A DNA stretch of 29,185 nucleotides from Ichthyophonus hoferi. Its lineage: Eukaryota; Opisthokonta; Ichthyosporea; Ichthyophonida; Ichthyophonidae. The position numbers were made by a program, and so were the translations under genes. Within the stretch, counting starts at the first letter, position 1; each line of letters starts with the position of its first letter. Shown piece after piece: positions 1 through 10,522 of this stretch. Below the pieces are notes generated by a model. The model worked only from the letters and a program-made list of their open reading frames with translations, did no database searches and was not told the origin of the DNA. The stretch lies in assembly GCA_002751075.1 (NCBI GenBank), contig NAOQ01000375.1:4722-33906 (forward strand). Reading direction: 5' to 3'.

Positions 1-748
1 ACCTATATATCATCCTACTTACATACTATACTATCTACATATTATCCTACCTACATACTATCCTACCCATATATTATCCTACCTACATACTATCCTACCT
101 ACATATTATTCTACCTACATACTATCCTACCCATATACTATCCTACCTACATACTATCCTACCTACATACTATCCTACCTATATACTATCCTATCTACAT
201 ATTATCCTACCTCTATACTATCCTACCTAAATACGATCCTACCTATATACTATCCTACCTATATACTACCCTACCTACATACTATCCTACCTATATACTA
301 CCCTACCTACATACTATCCTATCTGTATACTATCCTACCTATATACTATCTTACCTATATACTATCCTACCTGTGTATTATCCTACCTATATACTACCCT
401 ACCTACATACTACCCTACCTACATACTATCCTACCTATGTACTATCCTACCTATATACTATCCTGCCTATATACTATTCTACCTACATACTATCCTACCT
501 ACATCCTACCTATATACTATTCTACCTACATCCTACCTATATACTATTCTACCTACATACTATCCTACCTAAATATTATTCTACCTACATACTATCCTAC
601 CTACATACTATCTTATCTATATACTATCCTACCTACATACTATCCTACCTATATACTACCCTATCTACAGACTATCGTACCTCTATACTATCCTACCTAT
701 ATACTATCCCATCTATATACTACCCTACCTATATACTGTACTATCTAA
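1..748. repeat. 16-bp minisatellite array in an ARP8 intron
   Basis: About 46 imperfect copies of a 16-bp unit close to TACATACTATCCTACC run from the window edge to about 748; the left end is outside. Copies differ mainly by C/T and A/T swaps (TACATA versus TATATA, CTATC versus CTACC). Because 16 is not a multiple of 3, each copy shifts frame, and the array reads open as a Tyr/Leu/Pro/Thr-rich 16-residue repeat in several frames. Those ORFs are by-products of the repeat, not genes. The array sits directly before the acceptor of the first ARP8 exon seen (788), so it is most likely intronic. Confidence 0.93.
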
Positions 749-787
749 ACTATATAAACTCACTAACCAATTGCGAACGCCATCTAG

Positions 788-3700
788 GGATGCTTAATGT
801 CCAGTCAGCAAGAGGGATCGAAGCAGTTAAAGCAGATCTGTGCCATATATGGACTACAGCAATAAAAAATTATTTAAATATATCACGCCATCGGATACCT
901 GTAAGTGTATAAGTGTATATGTGTGTACATAGTGCCATCTGTAGGAAAGGTAGGGAGAGGGGAGAAGGGAGAGAAGGAGTAGGTAATGGAGATAGTAGGC
1001 TTGTATGTGGATGGTGGAATGGAGAACAAGGGATATATTAGACCAATGAAAGGGTACTTTTTGCTGTAAAGTGTTTTAGTCCCAATTAGAGTTACGTCAT
1101 AACGTAGGTGGATAGGAGGGAGGGGCTAGTCTTGAGTATACATAGTGATGTCTGGTTATAAAGGTTACAATATAACGCTGGGATAATTAAAGGGGCAGTG
1201 ATTGGTAGTTTTGAGTATATAACTAATTAAGATTTCATCCTATCATAATACATTACATACATCTACACATACATACATAAATACATACACATATACATAG
1301 CGTACATGCACGCATACATACATACACATTATATACTATTGTCATCGTCCACACCCTATTCCTTTTCCATTTCTTTCCCTCTCATACACACATACACCTA
1401 TATACCCTTTCCACCCCCTCTCCCAGGAATTTCGTGCAGTTGTTCTTGTCCCCGACCAATATCGTCGCTCGCACGTGCGAGCCATTGTCGAGATGCTATT
1501 GGAGGATATGGGGTTTGCCGCCTGCCTGGTACACCAAGAGAGTGTATGTGCCACCTTTGGGGCTGGTATGACCTCATGCTGTCTGGTAGATGTAGGAGCA
1601 CAGAAGATTAGTGTATGCTGTGTGGAGGAGGGACTGTCCTTACCTGCGTCACGGTAAGGGGTGATTGGTGATTGTGCTTGGGGATGGGGGTGGGGTGGTA
1701 GGGTAGGGTATGGTATTGGTCCATGGTTGTGTATATGTGAATATATATATGTGTGTCTGTGTGGCACTGCCTGATACTTTGTTTCATACGTGATCCTATA
1801 TACTTACTTTAAACATAATAAGAGAAGAAAGAACAATATTACTAGGAAACAGAAATATGTATATATTGAAAAGGAATGAATAGAAAGCATAATTGAAAAT
1901 TTAAAAATTGAAATAAGGTAAAAATAAATTCAAAAGTAAACCATGAAAAGATAGAGATAACAGCAAAAAACGACTAATGGTGTAGAATGGGATTCATAAG
2001 GATTGGTGGGTTTTCGACATACACATGATTTTTATCCAATGATTCCCACCTAATAAAATATCCCCCTGTATATAAATAGAGTAACTATGAACTACGGAGG
2101 AGATGATATAACGCGCTTATTGTATTGGCTAGCTAAACGGATACATTACCCATATAAGGAATGCGAAAGTGGAGACTATCTTGATTGGCAGCTGTTAGAT
2201 GAAATGAAAATACAGCTATGTCATCTATATGAAGTGAGTACTGAGAATGCGTGTACTAGACACCACGTGTATATATATAAGGTTATTATGTATATATATA
2301 TATATATATGTTTGTGTCATCATCCTATCATACTATTATACCACTAACCCATTATACTATCATATTTTATTTCTCCTCTCCAATGACACTCGCAATTTCT
2401 CGTTGAGGATTCACTGCTCGAATCCCTCTATGATTTGGTAAACGGTTAATGACATTAATGACAGCTATACTTCTTAGCTCCTTCACAATTAGTTACTAAC
2501 CTCCACTGTTCTTTCTATATTATATTTTATCTTTTTCTCTCTCTCTCTCTTTCTCTTTCTCCCTCTCTCTTTATCTGTCTCTTTTCTTCTACAGGATGAG
2601 GGTCATAATAAACCTTATGAGTTTGTAGTTCGTCGACCAGACCAACTTGCTTTTAAATACTCCATGCGATTTGCGGACGAGTGTTTTAAAGCCTCTGTTG
2701 TATGATACTTCTTTATGTTCTGTTATTTGTTTTTGGTTCTATAGCCTTGTATTTCAATTTTGACATACTGTTATGCATGTTACCATACATACTACCATGT
2801 TCATTTTCATATATACTCCTATAGAAACCATCCTATATACTACTATTATACATAATATTATGCCTACTATCATGCCTACTACAATACAGATTATCATACA
2901 TATTATCATACATACTACCCTAAATACTACCATACATACTGTCATACATGCTATTATACATATTCCCATGCCTACTGTCATGCCTACTACCATACATAAC
3001 CATGATATATATTATCACATATACTACCATACATACTACTGTATATACCATATACCACTATACATACCACCATACACCATACATACTATCATATATACAT
3101 ATACACATAGATTCTAACTCTGCCCTTCCTCCCTAGGGTCTCTTTGTGCCCAATCTGTTAGGTAAGCGGCCATACTCAGATGACATCATTAATCGCACGT
3201 CATTGGACAATGATCCCGATCCTACTGATATTCTAGATGATGTCATGTTACTTGATGTATGTGGCATCCTTACACGTCACGTCTACTGTCCACTGAAAAT
3301 ATTCATACATTCGCATCGATACATACACGCCTGTATTACTTACTTTGTCTCCGTACAGTTATGTTATAGAATATTCTTATTATCCCATATATTAGTATTA
3401 TTATATTTATATTATATTATTATATTTAATAATAATATTGTTATTATGTTGTTGTTGTTATTGCTTGTTATTATGATTATTACTACGATTACGTTACTAT
3501 TATCACTATTATTATTGCTATTGTTATTATTATGATACTGTGTATGACTTCGATTATTATTTTATTATTATTGTCGTTGTTATTATTACTATTATTATAT
3601 ATTACAACTATTTACATATATACCCAGTCCTGTATATTTATAGACACATCTTGCCAACCAAGTCAACAACCTCTGAAAATATGTATAATACCTTTCCATA

Positions 3701-6700
3701 ATAATATACTCTAACATAATCAAACCGATTTAATATACTATTGATGGAACGTGTATGTGCTCTGCATTCCTATTGGTTTAGGATTGGAATGTTGACCTGT
3801 GTGTGTGTGTCGGTGTGCATTTTTTTATTTGTTATGTTATGTGTGATTGTAAAATATGGAATATCTAATATGTATACTATCTCAAATGTATGAGATACAT
3901 AAAACATATGCAAGATTTCTGTGATGTGTGATATGTAGCCAATCATTGTAATATGCACCTGCAACTCCACCTAATCATAGGGGGAAAGAGATATGATTGG
4001 GGGAAGGGGAAAGTGGTATGAACGAAATCTTAAAAGATAATGCAAAACAAACAAATATATATGTATATATGTCAAAATAATACTAGCTAATCACTAGCTA
4101 GCTAGGAACTAATAGTCTTATCCTATAGGTACAAAGAGATACAATGGTGTATCAATATGGTTTCAAGGCGATGACAGGTCGACCAATCACAGCTCCTTCT
4201 CCTTGTCCTGTGGGAGGTAGATCATATGTATTGTAATATGTTATAGTCTGTTGCGTTATATTATAATGCTGTTTAATGTTTTAGTATGTTACATTGTAGT
4301 ACAATAGGGTATAATGTGTTGTTGTGTTGTACTGTAATATGTTGTACGCAACAGAACCTTAATATAAATGGTGACATTTTTATTTGTTTGTATTAAGAAT
4401 TCAAACGCATCTATAGTACAGTAAGTATAATAGGATATAGCATGATTTTAAAACCTTTGGTATCATTTTACTGGCTCTCTTATGTTCACTGTATATCTTG
4501 CAAGAAAAGATTTTTTTGTTTTTTATACATGCATCTCTAATAAAATTAGCTTACTAGCATTAATTTTATTTTTGGTTGATTAGTTACGTTTTATCTTCAG
4601 ATCATCTAGTAATCCCTGTTCATTCTCACAATTTTTGCTATAATTAGTAAATAGGTTGATGTCCCAATGACGTTATTCTAAAGCTAACTAGATGATGATT
4701 GGTGCAGAGGAGGGTAATGTCCTGACCATGTCCCACGTCAACGATGACTGGCTTTCCTGCAAGTGAGTGTTAACCGCTTTATTTGGTTTCTTTTATGCCA
4801 TTATATATATATATATATATATCTTTCTTTTTGTACTCCTTTTTTCTTTATCTTTTTCTTTCTCTTTCTATCTTTCTCTCTATCTTTTACCAGATAGCCC
4901 ACCCATTTCCGCTCTATTAATATATTGTTCATGTTCATATATAACAATATAGTGATATATATGCCCATGCCCATGCCAGCATGTCTACCTATACAACGTA
5001 CTATGGCATAATACACAAAATCATCGTATCCATATATAGCAATCTAGTCTATGTTAACCTGTTTGTGTGTAATTCTATATATTGATTATCCACCAATGAT
5101 CTCGTACCATTATAAATGAGGTGACAATCACACACCATTGGTCTATATTTGGTATATCCTGTATTTTAACCAATAGGAATATGCCAGATGGATTGGTTGT
5201 ACTCTGCGATTCGACGATCTAGTTCACCTCATGGAGCACGTGCATGAGGACCACGTGGGCAGGTTAGTATTTTAACACCCTGTTTATCTCTTTATCTACC
5301 AATTACTCTTGCTTTCACTCTATATCATCCAGAATATCTCTTCCTTGCTCCTGGTATTAACTAATCAACAGGTTGTATCCTGCCACCTCCTCCCTCCTAT
5401 CCACCTCCCTTTGTATTATACTTGTCTCTCTTCATCTAATTTCTGTCATCTCATTGACCCTCTTCTTAGCTAATCTGGCTCTAATTCAATCATGAGTTAT
5501 CAAATGGGCTGTTATATAGCGCTCTTTGACGATCTTGGTCAGACATCTAATTGATTTTTCTTCCTTACTTATTGATATTATATACGTATGTACATACATA
5601 CTTACATATAAAAGCATATGGGTGCATATATGCACTTACACGCTTTACATACGTTTTACGATTTACACCCTTTACACACCTTATATACTCGATACACCAT
5701 ATAATTTACACACATACAAACAGGAAGCAGAGCTCGTATGTCTGTTCATGGGAGAGTTGCTCACGAGCAGGGCGACCTTTCCCTCATAAGCCAGCTATTA
5801 CTGCACACCTTAGGACTCATATACCAGTAATGCTGGATAAAGTCACTGGGGCCCAGTCGAGTATGTATATGTGTTGATTGGTTGTTATTTATATACCTCT
5901 ACCTGTTGGTTCCCATGTATGTGTTTAGATATATATATATATGTTATGGTCGTATAGATAGGAATGAGTGTATTTATTGGTGTGTATATGATAATGCGTG
6001 TGTAAATATATTGAAATATTTAACGATCCAAATATAAATACACACATAATAGTGTATATGAACGTTTTTCTCCCTACTACTTCTTTTGTCTGTGTACCGG
6101 GATGAATATTCATGTGTAGGTGTAGGTATCGATATATGTGTTTGTATGTGTATGTATATATGTATATATGTGTGTATGTGTGTATGTGCATGTGCATGTG
6201 CATGTATATATATTATCATGTAAATTCTTTCTTATAGAATAGGTAAGGTAGGACGTGCTTCATTGGCTGACATGAACTATTGAAAATACGCAGCTGCACC
6301 CACACCCACCTCAGGTAGAGAGACACCCCAGCCGCCTATACCTGTATTTGAGGAGGAAATATTGGAAGGCTCACTTTCTATTGATGAAGCTATAAATCTG
6401 AGCATTGGTAGATCAGGTGTGTAATGTAGATGGTTGTCTCCTTCTGTCACCTGCACCATAAAAGGCTATTTGTCTTTCTTTAATTATACAACTGATGCAT
6501 TTTTCTATCCCACTCTCTTTCTTTCCTTCCCTGTCTTCTTTTTTTGCTCGTTATATATTATATATAAGTGATTTCCTTCAACTTATTGCAATCTCGCTAA
6601 TGTATCTTGACTTAGTAATGCAATTTTAAAAGCTATTTGTCCTGCAATCCTACCAATACGCACAAAATTTAAATTTTAAAGCATGCCTAGACCCCAATAT

Positions 6701-8304
6701 TGCTGCTACTATATTTAATGTCACGTTTGTCTATATAATCCCATAGAAAAAAACCAACTATGCATATATGTTTATTGGATTCCTGTCACGTATTTATTAA
6801 CTTACTACTTTATATTTCACTTTCACTTTATCTTTGTGTTATAAAAGACCGTAGGCTCTATCGTACCTATATCATATATCGGTGGTCCGATTTTTTAATT
6901 TAGTATCTATTAGTTCTTGATTAATACAATAGCATCAATTCACTTGCAAAGATATAGAGGTAATGAATGATAATACCTTATTATTTTGAATTTTTGACAA
7001 ATTTATAGTGTAATATATATCTATATTTATTGTTTACACATATGCTTTAATGCGAACCTATATGTAATAATTGAGGTATCTATATTGTAATATTTCATAC
7101 GTTTATTATTTACACAACTATGTTTTAATACATGCCTATATTTAATATTTTTACATCTACCTATTATGTATGCTTCTGTCAAGGAACTAAGACTTAATGA
7201 TCTATATCCAATGATGCAGGGAATGAAGATTGTCAGAAGAAATTCTATGACGCAATCATGTTATGTGGTGGTGGATATCAGGTTCATGGCTTCTCTGCTT
7301 ACCTAGAAAACCAGTAAGATACAACGGCTTACATATATATATTGTTTTTCTATTATATGATGTGATTGGATAGTGGTTGGTGTTTTAGCAAGACCTCCAA
7401 TAAAAGAAGTATGTATTGTGTTTGGGTAGACGAATGAAGAGGATAAAATGCGCCAAATTAGGACTTTCTAATGTATAACAAGGAAAGTATTTAGAAGAGT
7501 GGGGTAGAAGGAAGAAAATAGAGAGATGTGAAATAAGCACAGTGTATAACAGTCAAGGCACAAGCTTATATCTGTGCACATTAAAGATTGAGGACTACCA
7601 TGCCTATTGGTCTGCGTGAATCAAAGATCCAAATTTTAGAAAACCCACGCGATATGGATCCACGAATCCTGAGCTGGAAGGGCGCCTCTATTTTAGGTGT
7701 GTGATTTGATTGACATATAGATCTTATGGTTTTCTTCCCACTAATAGTTATTTTTTTATTTTTTATTGGTTATTACTGCACCCACCCTTTTTTCGCTTTC
7801 TTTTCTTTACCTCCTAATTTTTTATTTTGGTTCAATTTGATTGATTTGTTTATATTTGAACTGTGGTTTGATTATAATGTATTTTTTTCTGTAAGGGATA
7901 AATAGGGATAAAATAAAACCTGCAATAAATAATAATTGATTAGTACAAAAAAGAGATTGAACAGATGATTAATTATGAAGGTAGAATATTTGATGAGTGT
8001 ATTAATTATCTGATTCTAACGGTTGAGGTTGTATATATATGCTGGTTTTTGTTGTGGAGTGTTGGCTATGATCTTATGTTTATGTTTATTCCTATTCTTT
8101 CTTTTTGCTTAAAAGTTTTATTTTTTATTTGTTTCTTTTGTCTTGCCCATATCTAACACTCGTTTGTATAATGGCTACACATCTATTACGTAAAACAACA
8201 TTCCAGCCCGTCTTGATTATGCCGATGACTATTGGATAACCACAGAGGAATGGCGAGACCAGGGTGTAAATATACTACGAGACTGTCTTCCCTTTGTCTT
8301 TTAG
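788..8304 (+). CDS. ARP8: Actin-related protein 8, INO80 complex subunit (5' end outside window), 13 exons
   Basis: ARP8 is a nuclear actin-fold subunit of the INO80 remodeller; with actin and ARP4 it forms a module that binds linker DNA. Proposed exons: 788-900, 1427-1653, 2080-2233, 2595-2699, 3137-3256, 4129-4216, 4708-4762, 5188-5262, 5724-5860, 6294-6416, 7220-7313, 7587-7696, 8207-8304 (TAG). All have GT donors and AG acceptors, and all phases agree, giving 498 residues open to the stop. Numbering from 790, visible ARP8 marks are HQESVCATFGAG (73-84), the phosphate loop VDVG (91-94), CCVEEG, YGGDDIT (118-124), the nucleotide-pocket CGGG (414-417), and the C-terminal stretches NPRDMDPRILSWKGA and the TTEEWRDQGVNILRD region. 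Lengths and order match the family, except for a zinc-finger insert described separately. The N-terminal exons lie left of the window beyond the minisatellite. Exons outside the insert are near certain; the exact ends of the insert exons are inferred. Confidence 0.92.
2290..2310. repeat. (TA)n microsatellite in ARP8 intron
   Basis: An uninterrupted run of TA dinucleotides lies shortly after the donor at 2234. No function is visible. Confidence 0.9.
2529..2594 (+). repeat. CT-rich tract ending at an ARP8 splice acceptor
   Basis: About 65 bases made almost only of C and T, mostly (TC)n, end in ctacag at the acceptor of exon 2595-2699. It works as an exceptionally long polypyrimidine tract and is also a microsatellite. 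Confidence 0.8.
2765..3115. repeat. 12-bp minisatellite in ARP8 intron
   Basis: Degenerate copies of a 12-bp unit near ACCATACATACT fill most of the intron 2700-3136. The unit shares the CATACTATC/CATACTACC core with the 16-bp array at 1-748 but has a different period. Since 12 is a multiple of 3, long Ile/Thr/His-rich ORFs appear on both strands here; they are not genes. Confidence 0.85.
3360..3610. repeat. Imperfect TTA/TTG triplet repeat in ARP8 intron
   Basis: A long run of TTA, ATT, TTG and related triplets starts about 100 bases after the donor at 3257. Because the period is 3, the reading frame of the preceding exon stays open through it to a stop at 3533-3535, encoding a Leu/Ile-rich stretch. 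It lies inside the intron 3257-4128. Confidence 0.85.
4129..5860 (+). other. Zinc-finger insert exons of ARP8 (two C2H2 fingers, exons 6-9)
   Basis: Four exons (4129-4216, 4708-4762, 5188-5262, 5724-5860) carry a two-finger module. Finger 1 has C286 and C291 with H304 and H309, spacing C-x4-C-x3-F-x5-L-x2-H-x4-H. Finger 2 has C319 and C324 with H340 and H344, spacing C-x4-C-x6-F-x5-I-x2-H-x3-H. A 9-residue linker (VGRKQSSYV) separates them. Finger 1 exists only after splicing: its first Cys ends exon 7, the next Lys codon is split by the intron, and WIGC starts exon 8. The CxWxxC fingers ending LRTHIP recall the finger pair of fungal Rsc9/ARID2-type chromatin proteins; that likeness is from memory. 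All four exons are in phase with ARP8 exons on both sides, so I read them as a domain inside ARP8. A separate small nested gene starting at the ATG at 4144 is the main alternative. Confidence 0.72.
4802..4822. repeat. (AT)n microsatellite plus T/C-rich run in ARP8 intron
   Basis: About ten AT dinucleotides, followed to roughly 4890 by a TTTCTC-rich pyrimidine run. It lies inside the intron 4763-5187. Confidence 0.9.
6125..6216. repeat. (TG/TA)n microsatellite in ARP8 intron
   Basis: Alternating TGTATG, TATA and TGCATG units form a mixed purine-pyrimidine alternating stretch between the zinc-finger exon ending at 5860 and the exon starting at 6294. The minus-strand His/Thr/Ile-rich ORFs here are products of the repeat. 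Confidence 0.85.
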
Positions 8305-9251
8305 ATCGTAGACCAGTTCTCTTCTCCGTTTTCTTATCAGTTGCTCTGTGATTACAATATATTAATGATGTACTGCGGCCTCGCATAAGAATCTACTTTA
8401 AGAGGATGCCGAGCTCTTTAATACCTGTAATGCAAGATGCGATAGATGGTACTAGGTTTTTAGACCATAACCTGGTACTGTTATTTACCTGCATAGTAAA
8501 AAGGAATTTGTAGTAGATGTGTCAAACACTAAAAATATTATGCATAAGATAGATAAGGAGGTGCTTCCCATGTTGGGTACGATCTAGTTGGTAATCAACA
8601 GAAAAAACGCCAATAGAAAATAGAAAACCGTCAATTGTTATTTTGGGTGGTCGGTCAAAATTAATATAAATAGAAATAGATCAAATAGGAATTGTGCTGT
8701 AAGTCGTACAATTGTCTCTGATAGACTAAGGCAATCTATTAGTACTAGGGATGCTGCTAAATGGATTTAAAATCTGATTAACAACAATCGATATGCATTC
8801 TTATATTAGTCACTTGGAAAAATACACGTACTCAGTATAAAATATGCATGTTTCAATACGAATATTACTACTTAATTGCATTATAGCAGTGTCCTATTCT
8901 TAGCCTAAATAATTATACGCAATACAGTTTCGCAGAGAACGTATCTATCAAGTGACTAATCAATCCGATCTGTGTTTCTTAGTTTTACAATAATTTTTGA
9001 CAGAATATTAAATACTAACTCGACAAAGATGCAGCACAAAACAATTTTTTAGTATTAATAAACATAATATTTTTAATTTTCGTTCGTTGTCCATTTACGA
9101 CAACAGTGCTTATTTATTTATAGAAATTCCTTTAAAAAGTAATTTAAGATCTGATTAATATTTTTAGCATTCAAAAATACGCCGAAACTAAGTTTTATAA
9201 TGGGTTCAAACCATCCAATTGAATAATACAATACAGTCACTAATTCATTAA
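8305..9251. other. Intergenic gap between two convergent genes
   Basis: This holds the 3' flanks of ARP8 (+) and of the kinase (-). I see no confident gene. Short stop-bounded stretches of about 40-50 codons at 8486-8588 and 8614-8770 are open but match nothing I know. No clear AATAAA follows ARP8 closely. Confidence 0.6.
9113..9118 (-). terminator. Possible poly(A) signal of the kinase gene
   Basis: TTTATT on the plus strand reads AATAAA on the minus strand, about 135 bp after the kinase stop codon. The spacing is plausible, but the motif is common in AT-rich DNA. Confidence 0.35.
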
Positions 9252-10406
9252 TTAAGCACATAAGTTCATGTTTAAGCTTTGCACATCGTAAGGGACAACA
9301 CTGCCAAATTCTTCGTCGCTTGCTTTCAATACATGCGTTGAAACATCTGCAGTGATACTTTCATCTTTCAGTTCTACTTTCGCATCAACTACGATATCTT
9401 CCGCCTCAATTATATCTTCTTCATAAAGCTCTACCAAAGCCGCCTCTACTAAGGTTAGCGCCATATCAGCAGTAGGTCTTTTCTCAGGATCAGTAGCAAG
9501 ACATTCATGAAGGATATGGGTAATAGGAGCAGGGAAACTATCCCATCGTTCTTTTTCTACAACGCTATGCTTTCCTTGTGTGTAAAGGGCATACTCGGTG
9601 TTGCTGCTTGCCGCAAGACACCAGGGAAAGCGTCCGGTTGACATGGCAAAGATTACACAGCCAAAACTCCAAATATCTGCAGCAAAACGATCCTTAACCT
9701 TTCGCGTAATGGTTTCAGGACTCATATAAGGAATGGTACCAGATTCTTCTGTAAGCAGCAATGTGGAGTTTCCAAGAACTGCGTGGCCAAAATCACACAA
9801 TTTTAGCGTCTTTTTGTCAGCCGACAGAAGACAGTTATCTGGCTTGATATCCCTGTGTGAGACTCCAAGGGAATGGAGGTATTTTAATGCAAGAATGAGT
9901 TGTCGTGCATAGCTGAGGACCACTTTAGGCTCCAATCCTTTCCCGGAAGGAATTGCGTCCAGCAAGTCACCTCCTTTCATATATTCGAGAATAAGTGTCA
10001 TTTGGTTAGAATCTTCTAAGACCTCACGGCACTGAATTATGTTTTCATGTTTCTCTTTGCTTACCAGTACATGAATATCACGTTCGCGTGATAGTGCAAA
10101 GCTGTTACTAGAAGTACGTAGTATTTGCTTCATTGCAAGCTTTTCCCCCGAGTTTTTGTCGATAACTCCCTGTACAGAGCACGTACTTCCGATTCCTAAT
10201 TCTTTGTTCAATACAATAAAACGATCAAGTTCTCCGCTATGACTAGAAACATTGGTTTGAATAACGGTTGCTGAAGGTTGGTTTACTACGGGTTCAAGAG
10301 GTATACTGCGAGTTGATACAGTTTCTTTTTGGCTTTCAGGCTGAGATGGTTTCGGGTTTCGCTGAAACCAGCTAAAAAACCCTGAACCACAAAGAAAGCT
10401 GACCAT
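9252..10406 (-). CDS. Serine/threonine protein kinase, CAMK-like, single exon
   Basis: A complete 384-residue kinase that would phosphorylate Ser/Thr of unknown targets. I start it at the ATG at 10406 (context aacATGG); the open frame runs a little further upstream but has no ATG there. Visible in order: a Ser/Pro/Gln-rich N-terminus of about 60 residues that begins with a hydrophobic stretch containing a Cys (MVSFLCGSGFF, possibly a lipid or membrane anchor), glycine loop GIGSTCSV (71-78), Lys93 in LAMKQI, catalytic HRDIKPDN with Asp186, DFG with Asp205, activation segment ending MSPE (SPE instead of APE), DIWSFGC near 244, and the closing Arg310. An acidic tail of about 55 residues follows. 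All catalytic residues are present, so it should be active. The HRDIKPDN and GTIPYMSPE style suggests CAMK/CHK1-like kinases, but I cannot name an orthologue. It has no intron, unlike its neighbour ARP8. Confidence 0.93.
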   Translation of the reverse strand: MVSFLCGSGFFSWFQRNPKPSQPESQKETVSTRSIPLEPVVNQPSATVIQTNVSSHSGELDRFIVLNKELGIGSTCSVQGVIDKNSGEKLAMKQILRTSSNSFALSRERDIHVLVSKEKHENIIQCREVLEDSNQMTLILEYMKGGDLLDAIPSGKGLEPKVVLSYARQLILALKYLHSLGVSHRDIKPDNCLLSADKKTLKLCDFGHAVLGNSTLLLTEESGTIPYMSPETITRKVKDRFAADIWSFGCVIFAMSTGRFPWCLAASSNTEYALYTQGKHSVVEKERWDSFPAPITHILHECLATDPEKRPTADMALTLVEAALVELYEEDIIEAEDIVVDAKVELKDESITADVSTHVLKASDEEFGSVVPYDVQSLNMNLCA

Positions 10407-10492
10407 GTTGAAGTTTACGAATAAATAACTGAAAATCAAACCTTTAATGGCATATTACATGCATATCAAGTTTTCGTCGGTTAAAAGCCTAT

Positions 10493-10522
10493 GTATCACA
10501 TTTAATATAAAACATGTGATAC
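10493..10522. promoter_or_regulatory. Perfect 9-bp inverted repeat upstream of the kinase
   Basis: GTATCACAT and ATGTGATAC are perfect reverse complements separated by 12 AT-rich bases (ttaatataaaac, which contains TATA-like sequence). The element starts about 87 bp upstream of the kinase ATG, where a core promoter would be expected. A binding site for a dimeric regulator or a TATA region with dyad flanks is an inference. Confidence 0.35.

Noticed and set aside
373-912. 179-codon ORF
   Set aside because: Most of it is the 16-bp minisatellite read through; only its end (790-900) is coding, as the first ARP8 exon in the window.
1342-1767. 141-codon minus-strand ORF opposite ARP8 exon 2
   Set aside because: It is the antisense of a clearly conserved ARP8 exon and of simple-sequence flanks, and has no protein-like domain.
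2754-3117. Ile/Met/Thr-rich ORFs on both strands
   Set aside because: They are translations of the 12-bp minisatellite.
5925-6219. His/Thr/Ile-rich minus-strand ORFs
   Set aside because: They are products of the TG/TA microsatellite in an ARP8 intron.
8614-8770. About 50-codon stretch with a helix-turn-helix look (NCAVSRTIVSDRLRQ)
   Set aside because: Too short, no start codon, no flanking transposase sequence or terminal inverted repeats found.
10406-10439. Longer kinase start upstream of 10406
   Set aside because: The upstream in-frame codon is TTG, not ATG, and the ATG at 10406 has good context and needs no unusual initiation.
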